Source: Chryseobacterium viscerum (GTDB lineage: Bacteria; Bacteroidota; Bacteroidia; Flavobacteriales; Weeksellaceae). From it: a stretch of 64,000 nucleotides of DNA. Under the pieces are notes generated by a model. The model was given only the letters and a program-made list of their open reading frames with translations, had not been told where the DNA came from and ran no database searches. A program made the position numbers and the translations under genes. The DNA lies in NCBI RefSeq assembly GCF_025949665.1, contig NZ_JAPDFT010000001.1:186001-250000 (forward strand). Direction: 5' to 3'. Below, one piece after another: positions 38,001 through 46,342 of this stretch. Each line of letters starts with the position of its first letter. Position 1 is the stretch's first letter.

Positions 38001-38233
38001 CTCTTTTTATCATTTTTTGCCAGTACAGCTTCATCAATAATGATCTTATTGTGTGTTCTTATGAAATCCAGGGTGTCTTTTACAAAGAGATCCTGTTCCA
38101 GCCGTGCGGCAAGAATACTATCCCTTTTAATACTGTCTTCAGGAACATTGGGGTTTTTCCATGAAAATACCTGAGCATTTCCTGAAAATATGCCTAAGAA
38201 GAATAAAACGAATAGGATGATAAAATTCCGCAA
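35006..38233 (-). CDS. large outer-membrane beta-barrel protein of unknown function
   Basis: 1075 residues with a signal peptide ([21 protein letters not shown]). The segment '[69 protein letters not shown]' (written here only as a description) recurs in a Bacteroidota family of giant OMPs. After residue 270 the sequence is a regular series of strands with aromatic girdles ('[12 protein letters not shown]', '[14 protein letters not shown]', '[13 protein letters not shown]') ending in '[12 protein letters not shown]'. No plug or enzyme domain is seen, so it is not a TonB receptor. A transport or surface-assembly role is possible, but I cannot name one. Confidence 0.7.
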   Translation of the reverse strand: [1075 protein letters not shown]

Positions 38234-38315
38234 CTTTTAAAATAATTCGTAAAAATAATTAAAAAATGTTAACATTAAGAGGTCAATTATAATTAACAAA
38301 AACTTAATTTATTTA

Positions 38316-38348
38316 TTGTCTCAAATAAACAAGTTAAGTGTAGTTTTG
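38316..38348 (+). promoter_or_regulatory. Bacteroidota-type promoter for the T9SS cargo gene
   Basis: TTG at 38316-38318, a 22-bp spacer and TAGTTTTG at 38341-38348 match TTG-N17-23-TAnnTTTG. It precedes the ATG at 38389 by 40 nt. Confidence 0.65.
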
Positions 38349-38388
38349 TGATATAAAGAAATTTATTAATCAAGAAAAAAATTCAATC

Positions 38389-39258
38389 ATGAAAAAACTT
38401 TATTCTCTTTTCGCTACAGTAGTAGTGAGTGCATTTGCTTTTGCACAAACAACTTACCTGTGGGATTGTACTTCTGTAAATCCTATTTCCGGTACAAATG
38501 CTAATATTTCAAGTGTAGCATTCGCGGCTGCTCAGGGAAATAATAATGGTACTACAAATTTAATTACCACCTCATCAGTATCTTCTGGCTATACAGGTGC
38601 AAGTGGATCCAGTAATTTTGGTGCTGCTGCTTTTAAAGAGGCTCTTTCTACCACTGCAAGTACTTATTTTAGCGTTACTGTTACTCCTGTTGCTGGTAAT
38701 AAAGTAACTTTAAATTCTTTAAATTTAGGATCCAGAGGAACCTCTACAGGACCTGGAAAGATTACAGTATATTCAAGCATTGACAATTATGCTACTGCAA
38801 TAGGAACTGTAAATGTAAATAACAATAGTACATGGACAATGAATAATATCACTTTTTCAGGTACTAACTTAGTAGGAGCGGAATCAGCTCCGGTTACCTT
38901 AAGAATCTATGGAAGTGATAGTCCTGGTACAGGAACTCCATCTCTTGGTACAGCCAACTGGAGAATAGATGATATTTCTTTAACTGTTACTTCGTCTACT
39001 GCTTCTTTAGCAGTTATCGATACTAAAAACGTAAAATCAGGGAACTTCGTAAAAAATTCTTTTGTTAAAAACAATGAGATTGTTTTCGGATCTGATGTAA
39101 AAGACGTGAAAGTTTTCAATATGTTCGGACAGCTTGTGAAAGAAGGTTCTGTGAAACAAAACGGAACTGTAAATATTGCTGAACTGGCAAAAGGAAATTA
39201 TATCGTAACAGGTACAGTAAATAACCAGCCGGTTTCTCAAAAAGTTCTTAAAGACTAA
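38389..39258 (+). CDS. secreted protein with T9SS type A sorting domain, paralogue 1
   Basis: 289 residues: signal peptide (MKKLYSLFATVVVSAFAFAQ), a beta-rich domain of about 185 residues ('YLWDCTSVNPISGTNANISSVAF', 'STYFSVTVTPVAGNKVTLNSLNLGSRG', 'LVGAESAPVTLRIYGSDS'), and a C-terminal domain ('SDVKDVKVFNMFGQLVKEGS', 'AELAKGNYIVTGTVNNQPVSQKVLKD'). The last 70 residues are closely related to those of the gene at 39415, so the two are paralogous in their sorting domain but not in their N-terminal part. Function is unknown. Confidence 0.85.
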   Translation: MKKLYSLFATVVVSAFAFAQTTYLWDCTSVNPISGTNANISSVAFAAAQGNNNGTTNLITTSSVSSGYTGASGSSNFGAAAFKEALSTTASTYFSVTVTPVAGNKVTLNSLNLGSRGTSTGPGKITVYSSIDNYATAIGTVNVNNNSTWTMNNITFSGTNLVGAESAPVTLRIYGSDSPGTGTPSLGTANWRIDDISLTVTSSTASLAVIDTKNVKSGNFVKNSFVKNNEIVFGSDVKDVKVFNMFGQLVKEGSVKQNGTVNIAELAKGNYIVTGTVNNQPVSQKVLKD

Positions 39259-39279
39259 TCTCTTTAGATAAAATACAAA

Positions 39280-39302
39280 CAGCCGCTTCAATGAAGCGGC
39301 TG
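39280..39302 (+). terminator. terminator after the first T9SS paralogue
   Basis: CAGCCGCTTCA / TGAAGCGGCTG forms a strong stem with a single-base loop (in practice a 4-5-nt loop) followed by TTTTTTT. Confidence 0.93.
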
Positions 39303-39414
39303 TTTTTTTATGTGATTATTACTGGTTTTTAGATTTTTGTATGCTGTTTATTTCTTAATTTGGTGGTATTGTTTTTGATATTTTTATTACAAATCCATTT
39401 CTAAAATTATTACG

Positions 39415-40224
39415 ATGAAAAAAATCTTTACTCTTATCGGGCTTGTATCATTAACTGCCTTTTCAAATGCTCAGATTGTGATCAATGAGATTTATGGCGG
39501 GAATGCAGATTCAGGTGCCGTATTGAAAAATAATTATATTGTGCTCAAAAACATTGGAACGAACCTGGTTTCTTTGACCGGGGCAAGCATACAATATGCT
39601 CCGGCAATAGGGGCTTTTACCGAGTATCATACGCTTCCGGATTTTACTTTGGGTCCTGATGAAACATATTTGATTCAGGAATCAGCCATTGATGGAGGTG
39701 TTGAAAATTTACCAACACCGGATTTTATTGCCACTACTATTACCAGTTTCGATGGAACACCCAACAAATCTTCCGGATTAAGAATTTCCAATGTATCGGG
39801 AAAGATTGCTTTAGCCGGAAATATAGTACAGGTTACCGGACCTTCTGCATCTAACGTCCTGGACTTTGTAGGTTACGGGGCAAATGCAGATCAGTTTAAA
39901 GGAGATGGGCCAGCTCCTTCTCCAACCACAACTACAGCTATAAAAAGAACATTGGTAGGCAGTAATGATAATATGGCTGATTTTTCTCTGGAAGGCAGTG
40001 TGAAATCCGGGTTTGTACAGAATCCATTTATAAAGGACAGCAAAATTGTCTTCGGAACGGAAGTGAAAGATGTGAAAATCTATGATACCTTCAGGCAGAT
40101 TGTTAAAAAATCACCTACGAAATTAGCCTCAACTCTTGATATTGCTGAGCTCCCAAAAGGAACTTATATTGTTACCGGAACGATTAACAATATTCCAATC
40201 TCACAGAAAATTATAAAAGATTAG
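39415..40224 (+). CDS. lamin-tail-like secreted protein with T9SS type A sorting domain, paralogue 2
   Basis: 269 residues with a signal peptide (MKKIFTLIGLVSLTAFSNAQ). The domain that follows, 'IVINEIYGGNADSGAVLKNNYIVLKN', with 'DFVGYGANADQFKG', is a lamin-tail domain (LTD) of the type used in many secreted nucleases and surface proteins. The sorting domain begins near 'VKDVKIYDTFRQIVKK' and ends '...NNIPISQKIIKD', about two-thirds identical to paralogue 1. It differs by FRQ in place of the FGQ element. No catalytic domain is present; binding is the likely activity. Confidence 0.85.
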   Translation: MKKIFTLIGLVSLTAFSNAQIVINEIYGGNADSGAVLKNNYIVLKNIGTNLVSLTGASIQYAPAIGAFTEYHTLPDFTLGPDETYLIQESAIDGGVENLPTPDFIATTITSFDGTPNKSSGLRISNVSGKIALAGNIVQVTGPSASNVLDFVGYGANADQFKGDGPAPSPTTTTAIKRTLVGSNDNMADFSLEGSVKSGFVQNPFIKDSKIVFGTEVKDVKIYDTFRQIVKKSPTKLASTLDIAELPKGTYIVTGTINNIPISQKIIKD

Positions 40225-40254
40225 TTTTTAATAAAAAATAGCTTCTTTGAAAAT

Positions 40255-40358
40255 GTCATTCTGAACACAGACTGAAAGTCTGCGAACGCAGTTCAGAAAT
40301 GTAGTGAAGAATCTCATGAGCTCGTCTGCTAATAAGATTCTTCCTTCGTCAGAATGAC
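40255..40358. repeat. palindromic dispersed repeat, copy 2
   Basis: Ends GTCATTCTGA / TCAGAATGAC and inner 'AAGATTCTTCCTTCGTCAGAA' match copy 1 at 7513-7579. The central part is longer and holds its own inverted repeat (GACTGAAAGTC) and AAGAATCTCATGAG. It lies in a 186-nt gap between convergent genes and codes for nothing. Confidence 0.8.
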
Positions 40359-40410
40359 AAAAGCCAAATTATTTGACTTTTGAGACTATCTTTTTATTTT
40401 TTTCAGTATT

Positions 40411-43233
40411 TTAATACCAGCCTCTTCTCGCTGCATTAATGATTGATCCAAGGTTAAGAATCAATGTATATCTGATACGCTTTCCATAATCTTTGAATGA
40501 AGGCTCAAAACCTAAAGAAGACTGTATCGGGAAATAAACCTCCAGGAAATCCGGGATGATTCTTACTTTAACTCCGGTGTCCCATATGAATTTTGCAGGA
40601 AGATCTTTGTTTTTATAAACCCCGGCATCAGCATACACATGGAATATTTTCCATACACTTGAATCTACATTGGCTGAAGTGATCCATTGGTTTACTGTTC
40701 CCGGAAGAAAAGATTTAAAACCACCGTCAGCTAATATAAACTGCTGCGAAAGAAGACCGCTGCTGGCACTTTCTCCTAAAAGGTTATAAGAGAATGAATA
40801 ATTGGAAACTCTGGAAATTCCATAGTCGAAAAGATTATTCCTTGTGTTGTTTCTTAAAAAATATCCGGCAAATAAACGTAAACTCAACTTTTGTTTAGGA
40901 GCAAATTCCCATCTGTAAAAACCTTCAGCTGTGATTTTATTAAAATCTTCCATTCCCTGTGTGCTCAGACTAAAACTTTTTTCATGGATCATCTGGCTGT
41001 CACTATACCCATATCCGACAGTCCAGACATTGTATTTGCTGTAGTCGTTATTGGCAATCATTTTAGGGCTCAGATCTCTTTCAAAATAATTATAGGAAAC
41101 TCCGATGCTTCTGCTTACGGTACTTCTGGGATTTTTTCTGAAATTAATAGAGGAAGCTATTGAACTCTTTCTGTAGGCTAAACCATAATCGTAATGGAAA
41201 TAAGAACCGGAAACGCCAAAGGTTAAGCTTCTGATAATACTTTCGGCAGGCAGAATAGAGTAGGAAACAGCTCCCGAGCCTGTCAGTTTTCCTGTTCCAG
41301 TACTGTAGGTAGGAGTAACTGAATAGAGGAACTTCTGATCAAATAAAGATTGGTTTTTTAAGTTAATTCCCAAAAGAAATTTATCATATGTATTGTTGAA
41401 ACGTACTCTTGGGGTGATATAGATTTCGTTGTATTCCGGATTTGGAATGTCTTTTATTAATTTAAGTTTGATTTTTTTTGCATTGGAAAATATACCTTTT
41501 GCATACAGAAAGTTATCCCTGTAATTGGATTCAGGGAAGGTGTAGCCGCTATTTAATGTAACTTTATAGATGTTATCAGAAGCAGGAAGCGACAGGTTGG
41601 TAATGCGCTCATTTTCTTCAGTATCTATCCAGTATGTCTTTTTTTCTCCTTCTTTGGTCTCTGTTTCTAGCTTTACAGGAATGGAAATATCTGTATTTTT
41701 TGTAATCTTTATCTCAAGAGAATCGTCGGCTTTTTTAATGTTTTTTAATTTGAAATCAACTCTGTTTTTCTGTTTTAAAAAGCTTGAAAGATAGGCAGTT
41801 GATTTATTTTTATCGGAAAGGGAAGACAGGAAATCTTCAGGATTAATTTTTTTTCCGGAATTCTGAGAGATATAACTTTTTATAATATTATTGAAGCTGT
41901 CATACCCCATTTTATCCGCTGAATAATTAAAAAGACTTCCGGTTTCAAAACTACTGACAGCCATGTCATTGAAGTTGCTTAAAACAGGGAAGTGCTCATC
42001 AATTTTCTGATCAAGATTTTGCAGCATGATATACTGATAGGAAAGTCCGTAACGATCCAGAAGTTTTACTTTGGATGCATGGAAAAATTTTAAAGGTTTG
42101 ATTCCGAATACTCTGGTCTCAGGAAGCGTGCCTAAAAGTTTGGTGTCAGCATAGAATTTTTTCAGATACTGGATTTCCAGGTAGGATTTTAAACCGTTTT
42201 TAAACCAATGGTCTTTTTCTTTATCAGCAATAACTTTTTCATCAAGAATTTTCTTGGCAATGATTCCAAAATAATCCAGATCTGTCTTTTCAGCATTGGT
42301 AAATAACTGAAATCTGAACTTCCAGAAAGTAATGTCATTATTTCCGAAAAAGTCTTCCTTAGCTCTGAATTTATCTGAAATAAAAATGCTTTCCGGAAGA
42401 ATACCGATTCTTTCTTTCAGGAATTTTAATTGTAAAGGAAGATAAAACTCCAGATTTTGTTTTTCTTCCGGTTTTAGATTATAACCAAACTTAATTTCGG
42501 TTTCAGCTCCGTCAACATTGGTTTTTATTGAAGGATAGCCAGTCGGTGAAATCAAAAACTCAGGATCCGAATCCAGATATCCTTTGAATGAGTTCATCTG
42601 AACCTGTGGGAGATTACCTTCCACAAAATTATTTACAGGGATATCAAAGTTTACGGTCCAGAAAGTATTGAAACTTACTGGTTCTTCAATATCGTGGTAG
42701 TTTCTTTTGGAAATATTGTCCGGATCAAAATGATCCGGAACAATAAAGAAATATTTTAATACTGTATTCTGAGCGGATGTTCCGTATCCCGTAAAAGTTT
42801 TATCGGGAAGCTGCATCCGGTATTGCAACTGTAGAGTGACGCTTTCGCCAGGTTTTAATACATTTTTCAGAGGAATAAAAAGATTTTCATCTGAGATTGT
42901 AGTAACAGGAATGACTTCATTTTCAGAATTCTTAACATTCAGTTCAAGAAGTTTTCCCAATTGATCACTTTTTGCAAAGTGCAAATCAGTATTTCTGTCT
43001 TCCAGTTTTCTGTAGACTAAAGAAGTTCCGCGTCTGTTGTAAGCGGAAACCCAATTCAGGAGTTTTATAGTCTGCAGGTCTTTTTCAGAATGATTGTAGT
43101 AAACAATTTCCTGACTGATTTCAAGGTTCTTTTTGTCAGGAGACAGTTTAGCTTCAATATAGATACTGTCTTTCTGTGCAGAAACCTGTGCGACTCCCCA
43201 GAACAAAATAAGGCAAATGCTGATCTTTTTCAA
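40411..43233 (-). CDS. M1-like metallopeptidase homologue lacking the zinc site, fused to an outer-membrane barrel
   Basis: 940 residues with a signal peptide (MKKISICLILFWGVAQVSAQ). The first part follows an M1 aminopeptidase N-terminal domain ('PDKKNLEISQEIVYYNHSEKDLQTIKLL', 'LKNVLKPGESVTLQLQYRMQLPD'). In M1 enzymes the zinc site is HExxH about 18 residues before a Glu in W..EG...Y.E; here the second element is recognisable as 'HWFKNGLKSYLEIQYL', but the HExxH position reads 'FGIIAKKILDEK'. The last about 340 residues are strands ending in 'RIRYTLILNLGSIINAARRGWY'. It is likely a pseudoenzyme. It lies 53 nt downstream of the UMP synthase gene. Confidence 0.75.
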   Translation of the reverse strand: MKKISICLILFWGVAQVSAQKDSIYIEAKLSPDKKNLEISQEIVYYNHSEKDLQTIKLLNWVSAYNRRGTSLVYRKLEDRNTDLHFAKSDQLGKLLELNVKNSENEVIPVTTISDENLFIPLKNVLKPGESVTLQLQYRMQLPDKTFTGYGTSAQNTVLKYFFIVPDHFDPDNISKRNYHDIEEPVSFNTFWTVNFDIPVNNFVEGNLPQVQMNSFKGYLDSDPEFLISPTGYPSIKTNVDGAETEIKFGYNLKPEEKQNLEFYLPLQLKFLKERIGILPESIFISDKFRAKEDFFGNNDITFWKFRFQLFTNAEKTDLDYFGIIAKKILDEKVIADKEKDHWFKNGLKSYLEIQYLKKFYADTKLLGTLPETRVFGIKPLKFFHASKVKLLDRYGLSYQYIMLQNLDQKIDEHFPVLSNFNDMAVSSFETGSLFNYSADKMGYDSFNNIIKSYISQNSGKKINPEDFLSSLSDKNKSTAYLSSFLKQKNRVDFKLKNIKKADDSLEIKITKNTDISIPVKLETETKEGEKKTYWIDTEENERITNLSLPASDNIYKVTLNSGYTFPESNYRDNFLYAKGIFSNAKKIKLKLIKDIPNPEYNEIYITPRVRFNNTYDKFLLGINLKNQSLFDQKFLYSVTPTYSTGTGKLTGSGAVSYSILPAESIIRSLTFGVSGSYFHYDYGLAYRKSSIASSINFRKNPRSTVSRSIGVSYNYFERDLSPKMIANNDYSKYNVWTVGYGYSDSQMIHEKSFSLSTQGMEDFNKITAEGFYRWEFAPKQKLSLRLFAGYFLRNNTRNNLFDYGISRVSNYSFSYNLLGESASSGLLSQQFILADGGFKSFLPGTVNQWITSANVDSSVWKIFHVYADAGVYKNKDLPAKFIWDTGVKVRIIPDFLEVYFPIQSSLGFEPSFKDYGKRIRYTLILNLGSIINAARRGWY

Positions 43234-43286
43234 ATATTCGTGATAAAGGTCAAATATAACTTATTTTGTATATACTTTATAGGATT

Positions 43287-44666
43287 TTAACCCTGAATTG
43301 CTTTTTTTTCCAAAGAATTAATATACGCGTTCCAACCCTCTGTCTTATAAGTAATCGCAGATGCTTCAGGATTATCAGATTTGTAGATTCCTCTTCCTAC
43401 AATGATAAAATCTGTATGCAGCGTTTTGAAAACATGTTCCGGTGTATTGTACTGCTGCCCTTTACCATCTCCTGAATCTGCAAGATTTACCCCTGGAGTA
43501 AATAATAAAAGATCTTCCGGAATTTTGTTCTGAGATACACCACCTATTACATTGGGATGAGATAAAGCTACTTTTAAAGCTTCTTCACGATAGCTTGCAG
43601 AAGTCAGAGCTCCTTTAGAAGACATTCCTACAATAGCTACCACTCCTACATTATGAAAGCAGTCTAATGATTCAAAACCTCCGATAACCTGAGATGTTAC
43701 GAAATCTGCCCAATTGGTAATTTTGAAAACTCCACTCGTGAACTGAAGCTCCTGCGTGTTCCCAATGTCAGCAAATTTTCTGTCCTCCATCAATAAAAAC
43801 TGATGTTTTGCAGCGATGGCTTTTAAAGGAGTGATTGTTTTTTCGTAATCGAAATCAGAAATAATATCAATATGTGTTTTTAAAGCAATGATGTGAGGTC
43901 CCACTTTTTCAGCAAGCTCCAATAACTCCTGTGTAGTGATAACATCTGCAGAAGCAATAAGGTTAGATTTTTTTGCTAAAGCTGTTTCCAGTAATTTTTT
44001 TGAAACGGAATGTTGTGTAGTCTGAAGCTTCTGCTCATAAGAAGATCTGGTTTCCTCTTCAAACTGAATATGATTCCCCTGAAGGAAGTCCTGAATTCTT
44101 TTTACTTCTTCATCAGACAATTCACCAGTTTCCTGAAGAATATTACATACTTCTGAAATATTGAAAAGAGTGTGTACTCTATATCCTTTGCTTTCCAATA
44201 GTTGTTTTCCACCTTGCTCTCTGTCCAATACCACTACAATATCAGAAACTTTAAGATCTTCCTGTTCTATTTCGGGAATAGTTTCTAACAAAGATTTTCC
44301 TGATGTGATTACATCTTCTACCAAAAGACAGTTTTGTCCTTTCTGATAAATTCCTTCAATCAGTTTTTTTGTACCATAGCTTTTAGCCTCTTTTCTTTTA
44401 ATAATTAATGGAATGTAGCTTTCCAGAGACATTGCAGTCGCCATAGGAAGAGCAGCATAAGGAACTCCACAGATTAAATCAAAATTATCCAATGGAAGCA
44501 TTTCCAGTAAATAATTAGCAAGATTTTTCAAAATTTTAGGATCTGAAGCCAAAGGTCTTAAGTCTACATAAAAAGGACTTTCAATACCACTTTTTAAGGT
44601 AAACCTACCAAATTTGATGATGCCTAGTTTGTAGCACTCTAAGAAGAATTCTTTTTTACTTTCCAT
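43287..44666 (-). CDS. pyrEF: fused UMP synthase (orotate phosphoribosyltransferase + OMP decarboxylase)
   Basis: 459 residues in a single chain. Residues 1-195 are OPRTase: 'FTLKSGIESPFYVDLR', 'KRKEAKSYGTKKLIEG', and the PRPP loop 'CLLVEDVITSGKSLLETIP'. Residues about 215-455 are OMP decarboxylase: 'ALKTHIDIISDF', 'LLMEDRKFADIGNTQ' with the catalytic Asp-Lys-Asp, 'VTSQVIGGFE', and 'LFTPGVNLADSGDGKGQQ'. Together they make UMP from orotate via OMP in pyrimidine synthesis. The order and the OMPDC sequence are of the eukaryotic UMPS type, unlike the separate pyrE and pyrF of most bacteria. Confidence 0.94.
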   Translation of the reverse strand: MESKKEFFLECYKLGIIKFGRFTLKSGIESPFYVDLRPLASDPKILKNLANYLLEMLPLDNFDLICGVPYAALPMATAMSLESYIPLIIKRKEAKSYGTKKLIEGIYQKGQNCLLVEDVITSGKSLLETIPEIEQEDLKVSDIVVVLDREQGGKQLLESKGYRVHTLFNISEVCNILQETGELSDEEVKRIQDFLQGNHIQFEEETRSSYEQKLQTTQHSVSKKLLETALAKKSNLIASADVITTQELLELAEKVGPHIIALKTHIDIISDFDYEKTITPLKAIAAKHQFLLMEDRKFADIGNTQELQFTSGVFKITNWADFVTSQVIGGFESLDCFHNVGVVAIVGMSSKGALTSASYREEALKVALSHPNVIGGVSQNKIPEDLLLFTPGVNLADSGDGKGQQYNTPEHVFKTLHTDFIIVGRGIYKSDNPEASAITYKTEGWNAYINSLEKKAIQG

Positions 44667-44787
44667 TATTTTTTATTAGATACTGCAAATTTAAGCAATT
44701 GAAATAAGGCTTAAAAATTTATCGTTCATTTGTAAATAAAAAACCACCCCGGATTGACCAGGATGGTGTGAAAAATATAATAAACTA

Positions 44788-45129
44788 TTATTTTACGATT
44801 TCAGCATCAATCACTTGAGCGCCGCTGTATTTTTGTTCAGCTTCCCATAATAAAAACTTGTCAACCTCTTTGATGAGCTTAGGAATGGTAAGTGACAATA
44901 CTGCCAGGTCATCCATGACTCCAAGTACTGGTATCACAAATTCAGGAAGCAGGTCAATAGGAGAGAGTACATATAAAATTCCCAGTAAAGGAAGAATAAT
45001 GTCTATGGATCTCATCGGATAGACTCCTTTTCTCCACATTTTGACCATTCTGAAAATATCAGGGATCTTTTTTATAAAGCCCTTGTGACTGATGGCTTCT
45101 TTTGCAAGATTTAATTTTGAATATTTCAT
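44788..45129 (-). CDS. DUF1232 (YkvA-type) small membrane protein
   Basis: 113 residues. The DUF1232 signature 'LLGILYVLSPIDLLPEFVIPVLGVMDDLAVLSLTIPKLIKEVDKFL' lies in the middle and includes one or two short membrane segments. The N terminus is basic. The family is widespread and uncharacterised. It lies alone between the UMP synthase and thioredoxin genes. Confidence 0.9.
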   Translation of the reverse strand: MKYSKLNLAKEAISHKGFIKKIPDIFRMVKMWRKGVYPMRSIDIILPLLGILYVLSPIDLLPEFVIPVLGVMDDLAVLSLTIPKLIKEVDKFLLWEAEQKYSGAQVIDAEIVK

Positions 45130-45212
45130 TTTGTGTTTGGATTTAATAAATTTTTCAACGCTATAAATTTCACAAATCCTGTACCAACAAATTATAAAAT
45201 TTAGTTAAAATA

Positions 45213-45752
45213 TTATTTGATAATATTGTCAATGAACTGATGCACAGTCTCTGTGTTCCAGTCTTTTGTAGCGTCCTCTTTAATAAGGATTCTTCCGTGC
45301 TTATCCAGTAGGAAAGTGGTGGGGAATACCTTGGGAAGAATTTTCTCAGAAATAGGGCTTTGAGCAATATAAACAGGAACAGTGTAGTTGTTTTCTTTCA
45401 AAAACTTTCTTACATCTTCTTCTTTGTCATTCATAGCAATCAATACAAAATCTACATGATCTTTTCTAGTATCATACAGTTTCTGAATAGAAGGCCATTC
45501 TTTTCTGCAAGGTGGGCACCAGGTTCCCCAGAAGTTCAGGAAAATACCTTTGTCCTTAAAATTTTTAAGATTGGTGCTTGGCGCATTGATTCCTTTAAGT
45601 TCTATATCGTAATCCTCTTCACTGATATGTACGGCATTTTCAATGGTTGCAACGGGAAAGAACGTATCCTTCAGGAAGTTTCTTATTCCCGGTACAAACG
45701 CAATAACACCAATGATGGCAATGATTACAAGATAAATGATGCTTTTTTTCAT
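45213..45752 (-). CDS. TlpA-like thioredoxin-family protein
   Basis: 179 residues: a non-cleaved membrane anchor (MKKSIIYLVIIAIIGVIAFVPG) and a periplasmic thioredoxin fold. The redox motif is 'NFWGTWCPPCRKEWPSIQKLY' (CPPC), preceded by the AhpC/TlpA element 'KGINAPSTNLKNFKDKGIFLNFWG'. The cis-Pro is in 'VFPTTFLLDKHGRI'. It likely reduces or oxidises periplasmic dithiols, for example in cytochrome c maturation. Its start lies 9 nt from the stop of the next gene upstream, so they are probably co-transcribed. Confidence 0.92.
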   Translation of the reverse strand: MKKSIIYLVIIAIIGVIAFVPGIRNFLKDTFFPVATIENAVHISEEDYDIELKGINAPSTNLKNFKDKGIFLNFWGTWCPPCRKEWPSIQKLYDTRKDHVDFVLIAMNDKEEDVRKFLKENNYTVPVYIAQSPISEKILPKVFPTTFLLDKHGRILIKEDATKDWNTETVHQFIDNIIK

Positions 45753-45761
45753 ATCTCTTTT

Positions 45762-46325
45762 TTATAGAAGATCTAAAATTTCCTGAACAGCATCTTTTCC
45801 TCTGTTCTTAGCATAATATATCTGCAGATCATTGTAGAACATATCTTTTGGATACGTTTCAGGATCAGCTTTATATTTCATCAACAGCTCATATCCATAT
45901 TTCGGACGTGGGCCCCATGAATTTTTTACATTCAGGTCTTTGTCAAGAATAAGTACCTTAGGAATAGATTCTGTACCATTAGTCAGAAACTGGTTGATTA
46001 AGCTCTTATCACTGTCTCTAAGAAAAACTTTTACTTCATTGTGTCCTTCAAAAAATCTGAAGACAGCCGGAACTGTTGCGCTTGCATCTCCGCACCATGC
46101 TTCAGAAATGATTAAAATCTTTCCGTCAAAGTTTTTTGTGGCTAGTTCTTTCAGCTGATCTTCATCCGGGACGTATTTTTTTACCGTTCGGTCCATTCTC
46201 TGAAGACCCAGCTCATAATATTGTTTATATTCAGCTTCCTGTTGGTTGGCAGGATTCTCTAATCTTTCTTTTGCAATCTGAAGGTATTCCTCAAAAGAAA
46301 TTCCTTTATCCCAGTAATTTTTCAT
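45762..46325 (-). CDS. thioredoxin-family protein (WCGDA type)
   Basis: 187 residues. The redox site is 'IISEAWCGDASATVPAVFRFFEG', with a single Cys (WCGDA), the hallmark of the Thioredoxin_9-like family, so it is not a classical CxxC reductase. The cis-Pro is in 'GTESIPKVLILDKDLN'. It has no signal peptide and is presumably cytoplasmic. The ATG at 46325 is used; an upstream TTG would add two residues. It precedes the TlpA-like gene by 9 nt. Confidence 0.88.
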   Translation of the reverse strand: MKNYWDKGISFEEYLQIAKERLENPANQQEAEYKQYYELGLQRMDRTVKKYVPDEDQLKELATKNFDGKILIISEAWCGDASATVPAVFRFFEGHNEVKVFLRDSDKSLINQFLTNGTESIPKVLILDKDLNVKNSWGPRPKYGYELLMKYKADPETYPKDMFYNDLQIYYAKNRGKDAVQEILDLL

Positions 46326-46342
46326 TACCAAAAATATTTATG

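Noticed and set aside
44741..44775. Hairpin between the DUF1232 and UMP synthase genes
   Set aside because: The stem (ACCACCCCGG / CCAGGATGGT) has several mismatches and no good U-run, so it was not called as a terminator.
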